Assembly: GCF_026130165.1 (NCBI RefSeq)
Contig: NZ_JAIHOM010000012.1
Span: 1-63,618 of the forward strand
Source: Spirulina subsalsa FACHB-351
GTDB lineage: Bacteria; Cyanobacteriota; Cyanobacteriia; Cyanobacteriales; Spirulinaceae
DNA length: 63,618 bases
Reading direction: 5' to 3'
The notes beneath the pieces are model-generated. The model was not told where the DNA came from and searched no databases. It was given only the letters and a program-made list of their open reading frames with translations. Shown here piece after piece: positions 1-9,705 of the stretch; the stretch's first letter is position 1; each line of letters opens with the position of its first letter. Both the position numbers and the translations under genes were made by a program.

Positions 1-119
1 GAGCGGGGGAGCAGGGGAGCGGGGGAGCAGGGGAGCAGGGGAGCGGGGGAGCAGACCTAGTCCCTAGTCCCTATTCCCTAGTCCCTATTCCCTATTCCCT
101 AGTCCCTATTCCCTATTCC
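1..119. repeat. Tandem short repeats (GCAGGGGA-type, then CCCTATT-type)
   Basis: The first 53 bases are G-rich units of the form GAGCGGGGGAGCAGGGGAGC. They pass into heptamers CCCTAGT/CCCTATT up to the end of the next gene. The stop codon of the minus-strand gene at 120 lies inside the last heptamers, so the repeat has set that protein's C-terminus. The same two repeat types recur inside the elements at 25660 and 29926 and at the right edge of the window. Confidence 0.85.
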
Positions 120-1652
120 CTATTCCCTCTCCAACTGACTCAAAAGCTGTGCTACTTCCCCTTGAGTAGTATCAAACTCTACGAGATGCTCTCGTTCCGT
201 TGCCGTGAAATCCTCGAAATTGGCTTGTTGAGACTGGAGTAAGTCAACGGTGGCATCGGAAATGTCTCCGACTCGTTGCTGAAGGCGATCGCGCAAAACC
301 TCCAGAGGGGCGCTACAGTAAACAACAGTCACCCGAAAGCGGCTTTTCTGGTCGAATAACGGACTCCGCCAAGCCAAACGATCATATTTAGCATCCAACA
401 CCACCGAATAGCCTAAATTCGCTAAATAAATCCCCACTTCCGCCAACCGTTCATAGGTTTTTTGATTCATTTCGGGGGTATAAAGATCATCACTTCCCCG
501 CTCATTCAGTGCGATTCCTGCTAAATGTTTCCGCACCGCATCTGAACGGAGATGAATTCCTTGTAAACCTTGAGCAATGTGTCGGGCAACCGTCGTTTTT
601 CCAGCCCCCGATAGCCCCGACATTAAAATTAACTGCCCCGGTTTAGCTTTAGTATAATCATCCGCTAATTTATAATATTTTTTCGCTGTTTCTAATGCCT
701 TTTCACGTTCTGATTCAGGAATGTTGGGATCATTGAGTAAAAATGATGTCACCTTAGCCCTTACATAAGCTTGACGACTGAGATATAACGGCAAAACTTG
801 CAATCCTTCCCAATCCGCCGTCACTTCTAGATAGGTATTTAAAAACAAATTGCCTAAATCTTTCCGCCCCCGTGCATCTAAGTCCATAATGGCAAACGCT
901 ACATCATAGAATGTATCCACAAAGCGGAACGGTTCGTTAAACTCAATGCGGTCAAAAAGTTGTACCTTCCCTTGCCAAAAACAAATATTTCTTAAATGTA
1001 AATCTCCATGACATTCGCGAATTTTTCCCGCCTTTTGCCGTTGCTTAAACAACTCTCCTTGTGTCGCAAAGAACTGATCTGTAAAAGCTTTAGTGTTTTT
1101 GAACTGTTCTAGGCTTTGGGCTGTGCCGATATAGCTTTCCGTCTGTTGATAGTTTTCATCAACGGCCTGTTTAATTTGCTCAACTTCCCCAAAACGGTCA
1201 ATATAAGGATTGGTTTTGCTGGTTTTATGAAACTCCGCCACGACTTGACCTAACTCAATAATATGTTGCGGCGAAAGTTCTCCCTGCTCCAACATTTCAC
1301 TAAACAGAACAGACTGGGGAAACTGGCGCATTTTTAGGGCATAATCTACCACTTCTCCTGAACCTTCAATGGCTAATTTTTCTCCGTCCTGGGTTAACGG
1401 TAATACCTCTAAATATAAATCCGGGGCAGTTTCTTGATTCATGTCTAATTCTGCCCCTAGAAAATGTTGTCGCTTCTCTAAGGTTGAATAATCTAAAAAA
1501 CCGAAGTTAACAGGCTTTTTAACCTTATAAGCGTATTCACCTGTTAGGAAAACACAGGAAGTGTGGGTTTGCATTACCGTAATAGGATTTTGCACCGGAT
1601 GGGGATAAAATTCCGGTTGCTGCATTTGTTGGATTAGGGTTTCTAAATTCAT
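120..1652 (-). CDS. Two-domain protein: aminoglycoside-phosphotransferase-like domain plus P-loop (AAA_33) kinase
   Basis: About 510 aa. The N-terminal 330 residues resemble the APH/choline-kinase fold: an HGDLHLRN catalytic loop near residue 215 and a metal-binding-like FDRIEF segment just after. The C-terminal domain starts with Walker A GLSGAGKTT near residue 350 and continues like the gluconate/polynucleotide-kinase-like AAA_33 family. This pairing is a known bacterial architecture (COG2187 plus COG0645); the substrate is unknown. I chose the ATG giving MNLETL at 1652 over an upstream in-frame start at 1667. The gene is single, divergent from mgtE, and its stop codon comes from the adjacent tandem repeat. 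Confidence 0.85.
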   Translation of the reverse strand: MNLETLIQQMQQPEFYPHPVQNPITVMQTHTSCVFLTGEYAYKVKKPVNFGFLDYSTLEKRQHFLGAELDMNQETAPDLYLEVLPLTQDGEKLAIEGSGEVVDYALKMRQFPQSVLFSEMLEQGELSPQHIIELGQVVAEFHKTSKTNPYIDRFGEVEQIKQAVDENYQQTESYIGTAQSLEQFKNTKAFTDQFFATQGELFKQRQKAGKIRECHGDLHLRNICFWQGKVQLFDRIEFNEPFRFVDTFYDVAFAIMDLDARGRKDLGNLFLNTYLEVTADWEGLQVLPLYLSRQAYVRAKVTSFLLNDPNIPESEREKALETAKKYYKLADDYTKAKPGQLILMSGLSGAGKTTVARHIAQGLQGIHLRSDAVRKHLAGIALNERGSDDLYTPEMNQKTYERLAEVGIYLANLGYSVVLDAKYDRLAWRSPLFDQKSRFRVTVVYCSAPLEVLRDRLQQRVGDISDATVDLLQSQQANFEDFTATEREHLVEFDTTQGEVAQLLSQLERE

Positions 1653-1804
1653 GATTGACACTCCCACACTGTCCGTTTAAGATTCAGGTTAAAGTTTGCT
1701 CTTTGTATTTTACAAGGAGTTCAGTCATTTTCCTAAGTTTGAGCTTTTGTGATAGAGCTAGGCTCACATTTCTCTGCTTGTAATCCTTACGACCAAGACT
1801 TATT

Positions 1805-3199
1805 ATGCCCACCGATATTTCACCTAGCAGCACAGTCTCTCGGAGTGAACTCCGGGAACTGGTACAAAGGCAACTGGAATTGCTTTTAGAACAAAAAAAC
1901 TATGAAGGGGCGAAAGCACTGTTAATTCCGGTGCAGCCTGTGGATATTGCAGAAGCTATTGAGAATCTGCCGGAAACTATGCAGGTGATTGGGTTTCGGC
2001 TGCTCAATCAGACAACCGCTATTACAGTTTATGAGTATTTAGAGCCTAAAGTACAGGTTGCGCTGTTAGAACACTTCAAGGAACAGGAAGTGATCAGCAT
2101 TGTGGAAAATATGTCCACGGATGAGCGAGCTAAACTGTTTGAGGAACTGCCAGCCAAAATTGTCCGCCAGTTAATCAATCATCTGAGTTTGGAGGAACGT
2201 CAAGCTACGTCGTTGTTGTTGGGATATCAGCCTAACACGGCGGGACGGTTGATGACTCCTGATTATATTGCCTTGAAGCAGAATTTGACCATTATTGAGG
2301 CAGAGGAGCGCATTCGTCGTTTAGCTCAGGATGTGGAGGTGAGTTATTATCTGTACGTCACGGATGAGCAGAAGCGATTAGTGGGGATTGTCTCTCTGAA
2401 GGATTTGCTCTTAGCCAAGCCGGAGCAGATTATTGAGGAGATTATGACGCGGGATATTGTGTATAGTTACACCAATTGCGATCGCGAAGAAGTCGCCCAA
2501 CTCATCCAGCGTTACGATTTACTCGCCCTCCCCATTGTGGACCAAGAGCAGCATTTATTAGGCGTTGTCACCGTTGATGATGTCTTAGATATTCTCGAAG
2601 CCGAAGCCACCGAAGATATTTATCTCATGGGGGCTCTACAAGATGACGGCGACGATTACTTTCAGGCGAATCTCTTCGATGTGGTAAAAAAACGCATCCC
2701 TTGGCTGTCGATTCTCCTCTTAACAAACTCCGCCACCATCTTTATTATGAGCGGTTTTGAAGAGGTGATCGAACAAGTGGTTGCCCTCTCCTTCTTTACT
2801 CCCCTCTTAATTGATGCCGGGGGAAACGTCGGCGCTCAATCTTCTACCGTTGTCATTCGGGGATTAAGCACCAAATCCCTCCAAGGAAAGAAAACCACTT
2901 GGGTGATTTTGCGGGAACTAATTGCCGGGGGTTTATTGGGTTTAATTATGGGGATTGTGGTGATTGTGGGGGTGTTTTTCATTCTCGGCAAGCCGGATAT
3001 TGGGCTTACCGTTGGCCTCAGTCTCCTAGTGATCACTATTTTAGCGGCTACCACTGGGGCGGGTTTACCCTTTCTGTTTAAGTCCCTCGGTTTTGACCCC
3101 GCTTTGATGTCTGCCCCTTTTATTACCACCGTTGTGGATATTTTAGGGCTGTTTATCTACTTCTCCATTGCTCAGGCTATTGTTATGAATGGTGCTTAA
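1805..3199 (+). CDS. mgtE: MgtE family magnesium transporter
   Basis: A 464-aa inner-membrane Mg2+ channel/transporter with the usual order. The helical MgtE N domain (superhelix repeats such as LLEHFKEQEVISIVENM, residues about 25-130) is followed by two CBS domains (about 135-265) that sense intracellular Mg2+. Five transmembrane helices follow, with the family's GGNVGAQSSTVVIRGL pore segment near residue 340. Length is normal. It is convergent with the next gene and the last 17 nt overlap it. I saw no Mg2+ riboswitch in the 150-nt leader. Confidence 0.95.
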   Translation: MPTDISPSSTVSRSELRELVQRQLELLLEQKNYEGAKALLIPVQPVDIAEAIENLPETMQVIGFRLLNQTTAITVYEYLEPKVQVALLEHFKEQEVISIVENMSTDERAKLFEELPAKIVRQLINHLSLEERQATSLLLGYQPNTAGRLMTPDYIALKQNLTIIEAEERIRRLAQDVEVSYYLYVTDEQKRLVGIVSLKDLLLAKPEQIIEEIMTRDIVYSYTNCDREEVAQLIQRYDLLALPIVDQEQHLLGVVTVDDVLDILEAEATEDIYLMGALQDDGDDYFQANLFDVVKKRIPWLSILLLTNSATIFIMSGFEEVIEQVVALSFFTPLLIDAGGNVGAQSSTVVIRGLSTKSLQGKKTTWVILRELIAGGLLGLIMGIVVIVGVFFILGKPDIGLTVGLSLLVITILAATTGAGLPFLFKSLGFDPALMSAPFITTVVDILGLFIYFSIAQAIVMNGA

Positions 3200-3635
3200 G
3201 GGCCTGTTGAGTCACGTCATGGCGATAGCGGAACATCTCCCGCAATCGTGAATTTACCCATCCCCCCAGTAACCACTCCGCCAAAAGTCCTCCCGGGAGT
3301 TCATAGTCAATGCGGTCGGTGAGGCGGGTGTGTTTCCCTTCTGGGGTGAATTGGTGGTGATGGGTCCAAGATTGCATCGGGCCTAAAATTTGCTCATCCA
3401 CAAAGCTATGAGGGGGGTCACATTGGGTATGGCGTGCTACCCAAGTGATGGGAACAAACCCTAACCATAACCGGAATTCGGAGATTGCGCCCACTTCTAA
3501 CCCTCCTTGTCGTCGGATAATTTGTACAGGTTGCCAAGGGGGGGTCAGTTGGTGCAAAATGTCGGGCTGTTCGTGGAACTGCCAAACCTGCTCGATGGGG
3601 GCTTTAATTAAGCTAGACTGTTCAAAATGTAACAT
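3183..3635 (-). CDS. SRPBCC (START/Bet v1-like) family protein
   Basis: About 150 aa starting MLHFEQSSLIKAPIEQVW. The opening strand, then a helix with PxxxxW, then the closing basic helix (NSRLREMFRYRH) fit the polyketide-cyclase/START-like SRPBCC fold, which binds hydrophobic ligands in a cavity. Ligand unknown. I took the internal ATG at 3635 because upstream codons do not belong to the family. The 3' end overlaps mgtE by 17 nt in the opposite direction. Confidence 0.8.
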   Translation of the reverse strand: MLHFEQSSLIKAPIEQVWQFHEQPDILHQLTPPWQPVQIIRRQGGLEVGAISEFRLWLGFVPITWVARHTQCDPPHSFVDEQILGPMQSWTHHHQFTPEGKHTRLTDRIDYELPGGLLAEWLLGGWVNSRLREMFRYRHDVTQQALKHHS

Positions 3636-3696
3636 AAGTATAATGAGGGCGTTCTCGCCGCATTTGATCCCAGTGGCGTAGTCTACCAAAAAAACA

Positions 3697-4539
3697 ATGG
3701 CTTATTGTCCTATTTGTCAAACTGAATATACCCCCAACGAGGATGAAATTTGTGTCACCTGTGGATGGGATCTGATTCCTCGTTCCCCTCGTATGACGGC
3801 GGGGGAATACCATCGACGGGAAGAACGGCGTTTAATGTGGGCGCGGCAAATGTGGATGACGCTACAAGTTCACTCGCCTTTGATTACATTGTTACGGGAT
3901 ATGCAAGAACAACTGTCTAAGGGGAGTGATGAACGTCAAGAATTGAACGGTTTGCTCCATCAACTTCAAGCACAGTTAACTCCTGAAGTGGCGGCTTCGG
4001 TGAATGGGAATTCTGCGCCGTTACGGTTGGAAAATGAACCTCTGCCGGATGTGGTGACTCCTCGGGAGCGTCTGGGGAATTATCGCACGTTGGAACGTTT
4101 GTTACAGCAGAAACAATGGCGGGAAGCGGATCAGGAGACGGCGCGTTTGATGATTGCGATCGCCCAACGGGAAAAACAAAACTACTTAACCCAAGCTGAC
4201 TTAGCGGTTTTCCCCTGTCAAGAATTGCTGGTTTTAGACCAACTTTGGCAGGTCGCCAGTCAGGGAAAATTTGGCTTGATGATACAGAAACAACTTTATT
4301 TAGAACTGGGGGGGACTCGCTTCCTCCAACCCTCCATTTGGCGCACAATGGGTCAAAAGGTGGGCTGGGTACAAGGGAACGGTTGGTTAACCTATGACCG
4401 CTTAACTTTTAGTCTAGAGGCTCCTGTGGGTCATCTGCCTGTGTTGGGAGATGGATTAGTCTGGTTTGTGGGAGGATGGGATGGCGGAAATCAGGGCTTT
4501 TCGGCGTTAGTCTCCCGTTTGGTACAGTGTCGGGTTTAA
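3697..4539 (+). CDS. Zinc-ribbon plus GUN4-domain protein
   Basis: 280 aa. Two CxxC pairs (CPIC at residues 4-7, CVTC at 19-22) form a zinc ribbon. A helical middle follows, and the C-terminal 150 residues read as a GUN4 domain: DxLWQxAS and GKFGLMIQKQLYLELGG near residues 185-215. GUN4 proteins bind porphyrins and stimulate Mg-chelatase in chlorophyll synthesis. Cyanobacteria also have many multidomain GUN4 paralogues of unknown role, and the ribbon places this among them rather than as canonical gun4. It starts 61 nt from the divergent SRPBCC start. Confidence 0.8.
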   Translation: MAYCPICQTEYTPNEDEICVTCGWDLIPRSPRMTAGEYHRREERRLMWARQMWMTLQVHSPLITLLRDMQEQLSKGSDERQELNGLLHQLQAQLTPEVAASVNGNSAPLRLENEPLPDVVTPRERLGNYRTLERLLQQKQWREADQETARLMIAIAQREKQNYLTQADLAVFPCQELLVLDQLWQVASQGKFGLMIQKQLYLELGGTRFLQPSIWRTMGQKVGWVQGNGWLTYDRLTFSLEAPVGHLPVLGDGLVWFVGGWDGGNQGFSALVSRLVQCRV

Positions 4540-4544
4540 TTAAG

Positions 4545-4567
4545 AATTGATAATTGATAATTGATAA
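4545..4567. repeat. TTGATAA heptamer repeat (three copies)
   Basis: Three consecutive TTGATAA units between the GUN4 gene and rplI. The same heptamer occurs at about 25717, 30086 and 56591. This is a short tandemly repeated sequence of the kind common in filamentous cyanobacteria. Confidence 0.75.
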
Positions 4568-4643
4568 TGGTTAACATCTTAGGCTGAGTTGCTCATGGTG
4601 AAACCTTGCGGTATAGCGTGGGGCTTCTCAACGTCTAACTCCC

Positions 4644-5102
4644 TTACAGAGGGGCAACTTCAATATCAACAACAGCCGTTACTTCAGCATGAAGTTTAAC
4701 TTCAACTTTATAGTTCCCTAACTTGTTAATTTCCGGCAGGGTAATATTGCGTTTATCGACTTCTTGCCCAGCACTCGCTAACAACACATCCGCCACATCT
4801 TGACTGGTAACTGTTCCGAAAATCGCGTTATTTTCGCCCACTTGTTTCTGAATTTTTAAGCGTCCAATGGTTGCCAACGCCGTTTTCTGGGCTTCTGCTT
4901 GTTGTTTAATTTCTAACAAACGCTGTCTTTCTTTTTCCCGTCTAATTTCCACCTGTCGGATTACGCTAGGGGTTGCAGGGATGGCCATACCTTGGGGAAC
5001 TAGATAATTCCGTGCATATCCGGGGGCAACTTCCACTAAGTCCCCTGATTTCCCTAATTTATGAACCTCTCGATTTAAAACAACCTGTACTCGCTTGGAC
5101 AT
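4644..5102 (-). CDS. rplI: 50S ribosomal protein L9
   Basis: 152 aa, normal length. The N-terminal domain carries the L9 signature ([21 protein letters not shown], then [12 protein letters not shown]). A charged connecting helix ([21 protein letters not shown]) leads to the C-terminal RNA-binding domain with [15 protein letters not shown] chose the ATG giving MSKRVQVV at 5102; an upstream in-frame start lacks family similarity. It binds 23S rRNA at the base of the L1 stalk. Confidence 0.96.
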   Translation of the reverse strand: MSKRVQVVLNREVHKLGKSGDLVEVAPGYARNYLVPQGMAIPATPSVIRQVEIRREKERQRLLEIKQQAEAQKTALATIGRLKIQKQVGENNAIFGTVTSQDVADVLLASAGQEVDKRNITLPEINKLGNYKVEVKLHAEVTAVVDIEVAPL

Positions 5103-5169
5103 AGTTTCTCCGTTCTTAAAACTTAGGTGTGGGAGTGCTTTAAAATAAGTCACAGTCTTCCATTATAAC

Positions 5170-5943
5170 CTAAAACCTATCTTTCTTGCCACGTAAACGA
5201 CTAAAGGTTTGCACCGGATCTGAACTGTTCATGGCTTGTTGAAGGTTGGGGCTATCCCAACGGAGAAAAGGATTGGTTTGTTTTTCCACACCCAAAAGCG
5301 AGGGAATTGTGGCCTGATGTTGTTGACGGGCTTGTTGCACTTGCTGGTAACGTTCTTGTAGGGGGTGATTGTCTGGATCGACGGTGAGGGCAAATTTGAG
5401 GTTATTGAGGGTGTATTCATGGGCGCACCAGACGCGGGTAGAGTCGGGTAACTGGCGCAACTGACCGAGGGAATGCACCATCTGGCTGGGGGTGCCTTCA
5501 AATAGCCGTCCACAGCCTCCTGCAAAGAGGGTATCACCACAGAATAATTCTCCGGGTTCATGGGGGGTGGTTGGGGGGAAATAATAGGCAATGTGGGCGC
5601 GGGTGTGACCGGGAACAAAGAGGACTTCGGCACTACGTTGGGCGAATTCAATGCGATCGCCTGCCCATAAAAAGACCTTTTGACCGGGAATCCGTCCTCG
5701 ATCTTCAGCCCCCCCATAAACGGTTAAATTCGGGAAATGCTGCATGAGGACACTATTAGCCCCCACATGATCCCCATGATGATGGGTGTTAAAAATAGCC
5801 ACCAGCTCACCCCCAACTTGCTGGAGATAGTCCAACACCGGATCTGCTTCTGCTGGGTCTACCACCGCCCCTTGACGGTTGGTTTCATCCCACAACACAA
5901 AAATATAATTGTCCGTTAGAGCGGGAAGTCGAGTAATCTGCAT
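5170..5943 (-). CDS. gloB: Hydroxyacylglutathione hydrolase (glyoxalase II)
   Basis: 257 aa, the usual GloB length. It has the metallo-beta-lactamase THHHGDH dinuclear metal site near residue 53, [13 protein letters not shown] with a further metal histidine, a [15 protein letters not shown] segment with the bridging Asp, and [13 protein letters not shown] with the last His. The C-terminal substrate-binding extension ends [11 protein letters not shown]. It hydrolyses S-lactoylglutathione to D-lactate and glutathione. ATG at 5943 gives the family N-terminus [15 protein letters not shown]. Confidence 0.93.
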   Translation of the reverse strand: MQITRLPALTDNYIFVLWDETNRQGAVVDPAEADPVLDYLQQVGGELVAIFNTHHHGDHVGANSVLMQHFPNLTVYGGAEDRGRIPGQKVFLWAGDRIEFAQRSAEVLFVPGHTRAHIAYYFPPTTPHEPGELFCGDTLFAGGCGRLFEGTPSQMVHSLGQLRQLPDSTRVWCAHEYTLNNLKFALTVDPDNHPLQERYQQVQQARQQHQATIPSLLGVEKQTNPFLRWDSPNLQQAMNSSDPVQTFSRLRGKKDRF

Positions 5944-6105
5944 TTTGATCAACTATTAATTCTCTATATCTTTTCCCCGTACAGAAGACAGGCGAGGGGG
6001 AATGGGCTAGTGTTTCGTGAGCTAGTTCGCTCCAGAGACAATCTGCCACTGTTATATTTTAGATTCACCTCCCCAGCCCCTACAATTGTCCCCCCTACTT
6101 GTACC

Positions 6106-6318
6106 ATGAGCGAACCCCAAAAAAACCCAACCCTAGCCACCCTACCGGAAACAGTAGAACGGATTTTAAGCACGGGATATTTAACACGCCAAGAACATTT
6201 TCAACTGGTGACGCTGTTTCTCTCCGACTTAGCGGTAAACGAAGAGGAGCGCCGTCAACTGAATCGCATTTTTGATGAACTGCAAATGGGACGGTTAAAA
6301 TACTCAAGTTCGACCTAG
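6106..6318 (+). CDS. Small conserved cyanobacterial protein
   Basis: 70 aa starting MSEPQKNPTL. It has a central helical segment (ERILSTGYLTRQEHFQLVTLFLSDLAVNEEERRQLNRIFDELQMGRL) and no membrane span or signal. I do not recognise a named domain. The same pattern of a short helix-turn-helix-sized acidic protein is common in cyanobacteria. It could be co-transcribed with the cobalamin gene 98 nt downstream. The longer reading from 6010 is less likely because its first 32 residues look non-coding. Confidence 0.6.
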   Translation: MSEPQKNPTLATLPETVERILSTGYLTRQEHFQLVTLFLSDLAVNEEERRQLNRIFDELQMGRLKYSSST

Positions 6319-6416
6319 TGCCTTGTTCGTAATTTTGGCCCTTTTTGACTCCTCCGATCCAAACTGCTCACAGGGATATAAAGCCTCTGAGTTTCACGCT
6401 TACCGCTATATTTTTT

Positions 6417-7658
6417 ATGAACAAAATACAGGTCATTGGCATTGGTTTAGATGGTGCGGCCGGATTACCCAGCACCTTGTTAGAACAGATTCAAAGGGCT
6501 AACCTTTTAGTGGGTAGTGCGCGCCATTTAAGCTACTTTCCCGACTATGGGGGTCAGCAAATCGTCCTGGGAGAATTGGATCCGGCGATCGCGCAAATTC
6601 AGGCCGCCCTCGAACAAGGGGAAAAAATCGTGATCCTCGTCTCGGGAGATCCCCTGTTCTTTGGTTTAGGGCGCTTGTTACTTGAACATTTCCCTCCCGA
6701 ACTCCTCACCTTCCATCCCCATGTCAGCGCTGTTCAGTTAGCCTTTAATCGGGTCAAATTGCCTTGGCAAGAAGCCCAGATGATCAGCGTCCACGGGCGT
6801 TCCTTAGAAGTCCTCAGCGCGGCACTCCAGCAGGGAGAAAGCCCCATCGCTGTCCTCACCGACTCCCTCAACACCCCCAGCGCCATCGCGGCCCATTACC
6901 TCTCCCTCGACTTACCCATCCTGTATCAATTCTGGGTGTGCGAAAACTTAGGCTCTCCCGAAGAACGGATTCAACTGTTCACTCCAGAACTTTTAGTCAA
7001 CCAAGAATTTGATCCCCTCAATGTTTTGCTCCTAGTTCGACAAACCCCTACAGAACTAGCTTTACCCGTGCAGCAACTGCCTTTGTTAGGGTTGCCGGAT
7101 CATGTATTCTTGAGTTTTCGCGATCGCCCCGACCTCATCATCAAGCGAGAAATCCGCCTCAGCATCCTCGGAGAACTTGCCCTACGTCCTGCCCAAATCG
7201 TCTGGGATATCGGATCCGGCATCGGTGCCGTCGCCATCGAAATCGCTCGCCTTTGCCCCACCTCCCAAATCTACGCCATCGAAAAAACTAGCATGGGGCA
7301 TCATCTCATCCAAAAAAACTGTCAACAGCTTTACGTCCGCAACGTTCACCCCATCGAAGGAGCAGCCCCCGACATCCTGCACGACTTACCCGCCCCCCAT
7401 CGCGTTTTCATCGGTGGTAGTGGCGGCCAATTGAGTGAAATCCTCACCTTCTCTCAAAACGTCCTACGGCCCAATGGTGTCATTGTCCTTGCCTTCACCA
7501 CCTTAGAACACCTTTCCCTAGCCCTCCACCACCTGCAACAAAGCAAATGGCACTATCGCCTCCTACAAGTCAATCTCTCCCGTTCCGTTGCCCTCAGTCA
7601 ATACACCCGCTTTGCTCCCCTCAATCCCGTTACTCTAGTAACGGCCTATCGGGTCTAA
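6417..7658 (+). CDS. cobL: Precorrin-6Y C5,15-methyltransferase, CbiE-CbiT fusion (CobL type)
   Basis: 413 aa. The N-terminal 200 residues are a tetrapyrrole methylase (CbiE): VIGIGLDGAAGLP, then VSGDPLFFGLGRLLLE. The C-terminal half is CbiT, a class I SAM methyltransferase with VWDIGSGIGAVAIEIARLCP as motif I and the family's VFIGGSGGQLSEIL segment. Together they add methyls at C5 and C15 and decarboxylate the C12 side chain in cobalamin synthesis. Start at the ATG giving MNKIQVIGIG (6417). No other cobalamin genes lie nearby. Confidence 0.93.
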   Translation: MNKIQVIGIGLDGAAGLPSTLLEQIQRANLLVGSARHLSYFPDYGGQQIVLGELDPAIAQIQAALEQGEKIVILVSGDPLFFGLGRLLLEHFPPELLTFHPHVSAVQLAFNRVKLPWQEAQMISVHGRSLEVLSAALQQGESPIAVLTDSLNTPSAIAAHYLSLDLPILYQFWVCENLGSPEERIQLFTPELLVNQEFDPLNVLLLVRQTPTELALPVQQLPLLGLPDHVFLSFRDRPDLIIKREIRLSILGELALRPAQIVWDIGSGIGAVAIEIARLCPTSQIYAIEKTSMGHHLIQKNCQQLYVRNVHPIEGAAPDILHDLPAPHRVFIGGSGGQLSEILTFSQNVLRPNGVIVLAFTTLEHLSLALHHLQQSKWHYRLLQVNLSRSVALSQYTRFAPLNPVTLVTAYRV

Positions 7659-7786
7659 GAACAGGGAGATCCCATCATTAATATTGCAAATTGTGAACTT
7701 ATGTAAAGACAACTCAACAGAGCCGAAAAAGGGATTCAATTTCCCCGATCCTAGAACAGATAAGCCCTTGAACCCTCTTCCTCTGT

Positions 7787-7815
7787 TTGCAAAAATTAAT
7801 AAGATTTCTCAGAAT
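7787..7815 (+). promoter_or_regulatory. Possible promoter of cpcG
   Basis: TTGCAA and CAGAAT are separated by 17 nt, which would start transcription about 65 nt before the cpcG start. The match to the -10 consensus is weak and there are other AT-rich candidates nearer the gene. Confidence 0.25.
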
Positions 7816-7886
7816 AGCGTCCCCTCCTCGCTTATCATGTAGATTAATCTTTGTAAAAAAACGATAAAATCACGGAGGTTCACACC

Positions 7887-8636
7887 TTGACTATTCCTCT
7901 ACTAGAATACGCGCCTAACAGCCAGAACACTCGCGTTGCAGGGTATGAAGTGGGAGGGGATGAGTCTCCCAAACGCTTTATGTCTGGGATGGTTCTCTCT
8001 TCTGAAGATGCAACTAATATTATTGAAGCGGCTTATCGTCAGATTTTCTTCCATGCCTTCAAATCCGATCGTGAACCGATCCTAGAATCCCAACTCCGCT
8101 ACGGTCAAATCACCGTGCGGGACTTCATTCGCGGTTTATTGCTCTCCAATACCTTCAAACGCAGTTTCTATGATCTCAATAGCAACTATCGTTTTGTAGA
8201 ACAGTGTGTGCAACGGGTACTCGGTCGCGAAGTTTACAGCGAACGGGAAAAAATCGCTTGGTCCATTGTTGTGGCAACCAAAGGGATTGAAGGGTTTGTA
8301 GATGAGTTGCTCAATAGCGCTGAGTATCTGGAAAACTTCGGTTATGATAGCGTTCCCTACCAACGTCGTCGCGTTATCGATGGACATGACACAGGTGAAA
8401 CTCCCTTTAACATCAAGTCTCCCCGTTACGACGGCTACTATCGTAGCATTTTGGGCTTCCCCCAAATCGTTTGGCAAAATGCGGTTCGTCGCTTTACCCC
8501 CCAAGACGAAAAACCCAAAGCTGGCAGTCCTGCCAATTTCTTGGGTATGGCACGGGGCTTAAGCAATGCTCAAGGGAATTCCACTCCCCGCGTTGCTTTA
8601 AGTGGCAATTACTTAGATTTAGTTCCTCGTCGTTAA
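7887..8636 (+). CDS. cpcG: Phycobilisome rod-core linker polypeptide CpcG
   Basis: 249 aa soluble linker that joins phycocyanin rods to the allophycocyanin core of the phycobilisome. The PBS linker domain covers about residues 25-200 ([53 protein letters not shown]). The C-terminal tail has no hydrophobic helix, so it is the CpcG1 rod-core type rather than the membrane-anchored CpcL/CpcG2 type. The start codon is TTG, supported by GGAGG 8 nt upstream and by the family N-terminus ([19 protein letters not shown]). A clear terminator follows. Confidence 0.95.
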   Translation: MTIPLLEYAPNSQNTRVAGYEVGGDESPKRFMSGMVLSSEDATNIIEAAYRQIFFHAFKSDREPILESQLRYGQITVRDFIRGLLLSNTFKRSFYDLNSNYRFVEQCVQRVLGREVYSEREKIAWSIVVATKGIEGFVDELLNSAEYLENFGYDSVPYQRRRVIDGHDTGETPFNIKSPRYDGYYRSILGFPQIVWQNAVRRFTPQDEKPKAGSPANFLGMARGLSNAQGNSTPRVALSGNYLDLVPRR

Positions 8637-8690
8637 GCAGAATGATCTCTTTAATGATCTCTTTAAAGATTTAGATTCTGGTCAAAAACT

Positions 8691-8760
8691 AGGCAGTCAG
8701 AGATTGAGAGAAGCGTTAAGTTAATCCTGAACGGTTTTTTCAATTTGTGACTGCCTTTTT
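8691..8760 (+). terminator. Rho-independent-like terminator after cpcG
   Basis: AGGCAGTCA (8691-8699) pairs perfectly with TGACTGCCT (8748-8756) and is followed directly by a T run. The loop is long (48 nt) and could hold further structure. A direct repeat of ATGATCTCTTTAA precedes it at 8642-8666. Confidence 0.65.
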
Positions 8761-8773
8761 AGGGAGGTCGTGT

Positions 8774-9550
8774 TCAACTCAAAACTCGATATTTCAAATA
8801 AAATCCTCCCCACATTAACAAAAGAATGACCACTGTTCCCAGTCCTAAATAACTTGGCACCCAAAACACAGCTTCAATGTGATTAATTTGTCCCGGTTGG
8901 AGTTGCCAAATCAATTGATGATTGACTTTACGCACTGGGGGGGTGTTGTCATCTTTATGCACCACATTCCGCGCACCCCAAGGGCTATTGAGGGCAAATT
9001 CTAGGTTTAAAAGATTGCCGGAATTAATGATTAATTCCCCTTCTCCGGCGAAAATACTTAAGGCCCGGAGGTCTACATCTAAAATAAGGCGATCGCGCTC
9101 TAACAACAACAGGTTACTCTGATTAACCACCACCTGAGAGTTAAGCTGCACCACATCGGAGTTCTCCCCTAATTCCACCCCTTGGGGACTTTGGTCTGTG
9201 GGGTTAAAAAATTGATTAAATTTCTCCCCGAATTCTTGACCATTGGCAAAGGGAATGGTAACAATCACCTCTTGTTCTGACACTCGTTTAACCCGACCTT
9301 GTAAAGCTTTAGCGCGAGTCTCAATAGTTTTTAGCCACTTTTTCGCCTCACTTTGACTAAAACTGGTCAATTGTTCCCCGAGTTGAATATGTTGGGTGAT
9401 CTGACCTCTATATTGTCCTTGCCAATTCACCCCCACATCATAACGCACACAACCGGAGAGCAAAAAAACCGCCATAATTAGGCATAAAATCAGTCTTTTT
9501 TTCGGTATTCTACGCGGTTTCATCGGTCTGGGGTTGAATAGTCGCATCAT
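8774..9550 (-). CDS. DUF3153 lipoprotein
   Basis: 258 aa. The N-terminus is basic and hydrophobic with lipobox LLSGC near residue 33, so it is probably lipid-anchored. The body matches the cyanobacterial DUF3153 pattern (VNWQGQYRGQITQHIQLGEQL at the start of the mature protein, slightly divided over residues 38-60). One C-terminal membrane helix (GLGTVVILLLMWGGFYL) leaves a short basic tail. Function unknown. It is convergent with cpcG and divergent from polA. Confidence 0.8.
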   Translation of the reverse strand: MMRLFNPRPMKPRRIPKKRLILCLIMAVFLLSGCVRYDVGVNWQGQYRGQITQHIQLGEQLTSFSQSEAKKWLKTIETRAKALQGRVKRVSEQEVIVTIPFANGQEFGEKFNQFFNPTDQSPQGVELGENSDVVQLNSQVVVNQSNLLLLERDRLILDVDLRALSIFAGEGELIINSGNLLNLEFALNSPWGARNVVHKDDNTPPVRKVNHQLIWQLQPGQINHIEAVFWVPSYLGLGTVVILLLMWGGFYLKYRVLS

Positions 9551-9705
9551 CGAACCTTCCCAACTCTTATGTTATAATGGATCACTAGCAAAAACAGCTA
9601 AAACCCTTGCTAGGCAAGGAAAAAGGGAGTCTTCAGCCTTCCCCCAAAGCCCTCCCGATTTGTATTTCTGAGTTATCCACATTTACCGTAATTGATCATA
9701 CATTA

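Noticed and set aside
3917..4348. 143-codon open frame antisense to the GUN4 gene
   Set aside because: Pro/Ser-rich shadow of a real coding region; no domain seen.
9607..9705. 33-codon N-terminal extension of polA
   Set aside because: The extension has no similarity to DNA polymerase I and the internal ATG gives the family N-terminus.
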